DNA of 31,535 bases from Deltaproteobacteria bacterium (lineage in GTDB: Bacteria; Desulfobacterota_B; Binatia; UBA9968). Made by a program: the position numbers and the translations under genes. The DNA is taken from positions 1 to 31,535 of the forward strand of contig VBKY01000079.1 in the NCBI GenBank assembly GCA_005879255.1. Direction: 5' to 3'. Shown here piece by piece: positions 29,743-31,535 of the stretch (position 1 is its first letter; each line of letters starts with the position of its first letter). The notes below the pieces were generated by a model. That model was not told where the DNA came from, searched no databases, and saw nothing but the letters and a program-made list of their open reading frames with translations.

Positions 29743-30354
29743 ATGCGGCTTTTCTTTTGTCTGTTGCTATTGTCATCGATCGTATCGAAGGCGAGCGCGC
29801 AGCCGGTGATTGTCGAAGTTAACTTCCAGTTGACCGATCTCGATTATAAGCCGATACCCAACACACCAATTCGCCTCGTGTTCGCCTCCGATAAGGATTG
29901 GCAAAGCGCGACTGCGGGCCAACGATTTGTGACCGATGCCAAAGGCGAGGCGAAGCTTACTGCAAATGTCGTGCTCGATAAAAAACTCAAAAAGTTGCCG
30001 ACGAATTTCGTGAGCAGCTTATTGGGCGCTCCCCAGCAAACGGATCACATCGTCGTGGGCGTCGAATTGGAATATATGGAATTCCGCTGGCTTTACACCG
30101 TGGAGATTTTTCATTTTCGTGCAGGCACCGATATGCTCGGTGAAGTCGCTATCTATTCACGTGACGAGCAGGGCCGCTTTACAAGGAAGGCTGAGCGTAA
30201 AGGTTCCGACTGGATCATCGCTGATTTGCGCGGGGTCGTGGCTACCACGCCCGGATACGAACCGTGGAACTTTGCGCTCGAAGCAGATCCGAGCGGGAAA
30301 CGCTGGCAACTAAAACTCGCGTTCAAAAAATTTCCCCCGCCTGTGCGGCGTTAA
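29743..30354 (+). CDS. Secreted protein of unknown function (203 aa)
   Basis: A clear signal peptide (about residues 1-19, LFFCLLLLSSIVSKASA) precedes a beta-rich domain, EVNFQLTDLDYKPIPNTPIRLVF, that looks like a carboxypeptidase-regulatory or transthyretin-type fold. This ends near residue 75, followed by a second region with alternating hydrophobic strands (VVGVELEYMEFRWLYTVEIF). No cysteine or catalytic motif beyond the signal region was seen. The start has no clear ribosome binding site. It lies 32 nt after the ccm operon and 135 nt before the lysozyme inhibitor gene, so a periplasmic or surface location is likely but its role is unknown. Confidence 0.75.
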   Translation: MRLFFCLLLLSSIVSKASAQPVIVEVNFQLTDLDYKPIPNTPIRLVFASDKDWQSATAGQRFVTDAKGEAKLTANVVLDKKLKKLPTNFVSSLLGAPQQTDHIVVGVELEYMEFRWLYTVEIFHFRAGTDMLGEVAIYSRDEQGRFTRKAERKGSDWIIADLRGVVATTPGYEPWNFALEADPSGKRWQLKLAFKKFPPPVRR

Positions 30355-30415
30355 GGACCCGAGTTTCGTCGGAACGCGACGGCGTTTGTGCGTCGAACCC
30401 TTGAACATCTGGACG

Positions 30416-30444
30416 TTGACAAGTGAATAGCGCGTTTGTAGAAA
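30416..30444 (+). promoter_or_regulatory. Sigma70-like promoter for the Ivy gene
   Basis: A perfect TTGACA (30416-30421), 17 nt spacer and TAGAAA (30439-30444) lie about 45 nt before the gene start at 30490. A palindrome CGATATCG follows at about 30446-30453, near the expected start of transcription, where a regulator could bind (speculative). Confidence 0.65.
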
Positions 30445-30489
30445 TCGATATCGTCAAAAACTTCACGTGAAATACAGGAGCTAACGCCG

Positions 30490-30882
30490 ATGTCGACTTT
30501 TTCAATTTTACTTTTGCTCGTCTTGCTCGCATCTTCCGCCAACGCCGAGCCCTACCCGTGGGACTTGGTGAAAGACGGCAAGTTCAACAAAGCCTACAAA
30601 GCGGCATTGGGACCGAAAGCTAAGGATCCTTGGCTAACAAAGTTAGACGGGCCGAGTGAAGAAGGCAAAAAAGTTAAGGTCGGCGGCAAAGAGTATCTCT
30701 TCGTTCACTCCTGTAAGCAGCATGCGTGCGACACCCACAACTTGGTTTTGCTCTATTCAACCGAAAGCGGGGACGTGTTCGGAAAGATCAGCGAGAACAA
30801 GAACGCGACCTACATCGGCAAACCGCCGGCGGATGTTCGAACCGAACTCGATACACTCTACATCAAAGAATTCCATCGCTGA
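30490..30882 (+). CDS. ivy: Ivy-family periplasmic lysozyme inhibitor
   Basis: 130 aa with signal peptide (1-19, cleavage after ANA). The mature part shows the Ivy signature loop as SCKQHACDTHNLVLLY, with Cys75, His78 and Cys80 matching the CKPHDC loop that plugs the c-type lysozyme active site in E. coli and Pseudomonas Ivy. Preceding KKVKVGGKEYLF and following TYIGKPPADVRTEL also match Pseudomonas-type Ivy. Two residues of the canonical loop differ (Pro to Gln and Asp to Ala), so target strength is uncertain. AGGAG lies 9 nt before the ATG, and it has its own promoter. Confidence 0.85.
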   Translation: MSTFSILLLLVLLASSANAEPYPWDLVKDGKFNKAYKAALGPKAKDPWLTKLDGPSEEGKKVKVGGKEYLFVHSCKQHACDTHNLVLLYSTESGDVFGKISENKNATYIGKPPADVRTELDTLYIKEFHR

Positions 30883-30914
30883 CTGGTTCTCTACAACACG
30901 GCTGCCACAGCGTC

Positions 30915-31535
30915 TTAGTGTCGCGCGTTTTTATCTCCAGCGGCCTCTTCCAGCGCGTCGCTGAGCATCACGCCCGTCATGTACAGCTTGTACTCCGCGC
31001 TACCCAAAAGATCATCCACTGGTCGGAGCCGATCGCGCAAGTATTTTTTTTCTTCCGCCAGAATTCGCTGAGCGTCGCTCAGCTTGGTTCCTGTTATTTT
31101 TGTTTCAAGCGCCGTCAACCGCTCGGCTTTTGGCCCCACGCAACCCACGGCCAATCGGACCTCTTCGATCGGGCCATTATTCAGGCGTGCGCCAACCGCG
31201 ACGCCGAGCGTCGGCCGTTGATAGCGATGGAGACGCACATAAGCGCTCTTCATCCCGGCGGGCAGCGCCGGAATATCGACGTACAGCAAAAGTTCACCCG
31301 GTTCGAGAGCCGTCGCATACATATCAATGAAAAAGTCATTCAGCGCGATGCGCCGCTCCCGTTTTTCGTTTCCCACGGTCACCGAAGCGTTATGGATAAG
31401 AAGTACCGTGCCGGGATCGGAGTGGGGATCGTTGAAAGCCAGGTTGCCGCCGAGGGTTCCTTGATTTCTTACACGAACGTTCGCGACTTGCGATTCGGCG
31501 TACGCCAATGAAGGGGCATGGTCGCGCACCAGCCC
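30915..31535 (-). CDS. FAD-binding subunit of a xanthine dehydrogenase/CO dehydrogenase-family hydroxylase, C-terminal part (truncated by window edge)
   Basis: Open from the right edge to a stop at 30915. The FAD motif region is NVRVRNQGTLGGNLAFNDPHSDPG, in which TLGGN binds the flavin phosphate. A CO_deh_flav_C-type domain follows (SAYVRLHRYQRPTLGVAVGARL, then GCVGPKAERL). The N-terminal FAD domain lies outside the window. The gene is convergent with the Ivy gene, with only 32 nt between stops. Whether it works with the molybdopterin subunit at the left end cannot be told. In typical operons the small FeS and large Mo subunits would be adjacent, possibly beyond the right edge. Confidence 0.93.
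   Translation of the reverse strand, partial: GLVRDHAPSLAYAESQVANVRVRNQGTLGGNLAFNDPHSDPGTVLLIHNASVTVGNEKRERRIALNDFFIDMYATALEPGELLLYVDIPALPAGMKSAYVRLHRYQRPTLGVAVGARLNNGPIEEVRLAVGCVGPKAERLTALETKITGTKLSDAQRILAEEKKYLRDRLRPVDDLLGSAEYKLYMTGVMLSDALEEAAGDKNARH

Overview
The window looks like a chromosomal segment of an uncultured, Gram-negative, respiring bacterium. Support for this: a complete System I (Ccm) cytochrome c maturation operon, a Gram-negative-type periplasmic lysozyme inhibitor (Ivy family), signal peptidase and lipid-linked sugar genes, and an NADP-type isocitrate dehydrogenase. Moderately high GC, many ATGA-type gene overlaps and typical intergenic palindromic repeats fit a deltaproteobacterial, NC10 or Tectomicrobia-like soil or subsurface lineage, but the sequence alone does not fix the taxonomy. 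I saw no phage, transposase, CRISPR, rRNA or tRNA genes.

Layout. (1) 1-1278, minus: 5' part of a molybdopterin subunit of a xanthine dehydrogenase-family hydroxylase. A small coiled-coil protein gene diverges from it at 1464-1748. (2) 1904-7920, minus: a large Lhr-type helicase, two small single-pass membrane proteins and signal peptidase I. (3) 7936-16688, minus: a tightly packed, mostly overlapping series running (in transcription order) rlmN, mtnP, pfkB-type kinase, GT2 glycosyltransferase, ugd, uxs, galE-like epimerase, lepA, lepB. (4) 16835-21798, minus: a central-carbon series icd, mdh, sucC, sucD, then ndk. mdh carries a frameshift at a perfect 12-bp palindrome. (5) 21927-22601, minus: a membrane protein built only of MscS-type TM helices, followed by an intrinsic terminator. 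(6) 22786-29710, plus: ccmA-B-C-D-E-F-G and a fused ccmH-ccmI, behind a good sigma70-like promoter. (7) 29743-30882, plus: a secreted protein of unknown function and an Ivy-type lysozyme inhibitor with its own promoter. (8) 30915-31535, minus: C-terminal part of the FAD subunit of a molybdenum hydroxylase, running off the right edge.

How they work together. icd, mdh and sucCD give consecutive TCA steps. The nucleoside triphosphate made by SucCD is plausibly linked to Ndk. Ugd and Uxs make UDP-glucuronate and then UDP-xylose; the neighbouring epimerase and the polyprenyl-phosphate-type GT2 suggest a lipid-linked pentose or uronate for envelope modification (inference). The Ccm operon exports haem, chaperones it through CcmE and ligates it to apocytochromes through CcmF/CcmH-I.

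Most of the window is ordinary housekeeping. I do not see a convincing new multi-gene system. The points most worth a second look are the mdh frameshift at a palindrome, repeat-derived codons inside the helicase, a probable gene remnant overlapping the helicase 3' end, and the unknown small membrane or secreted proteins.
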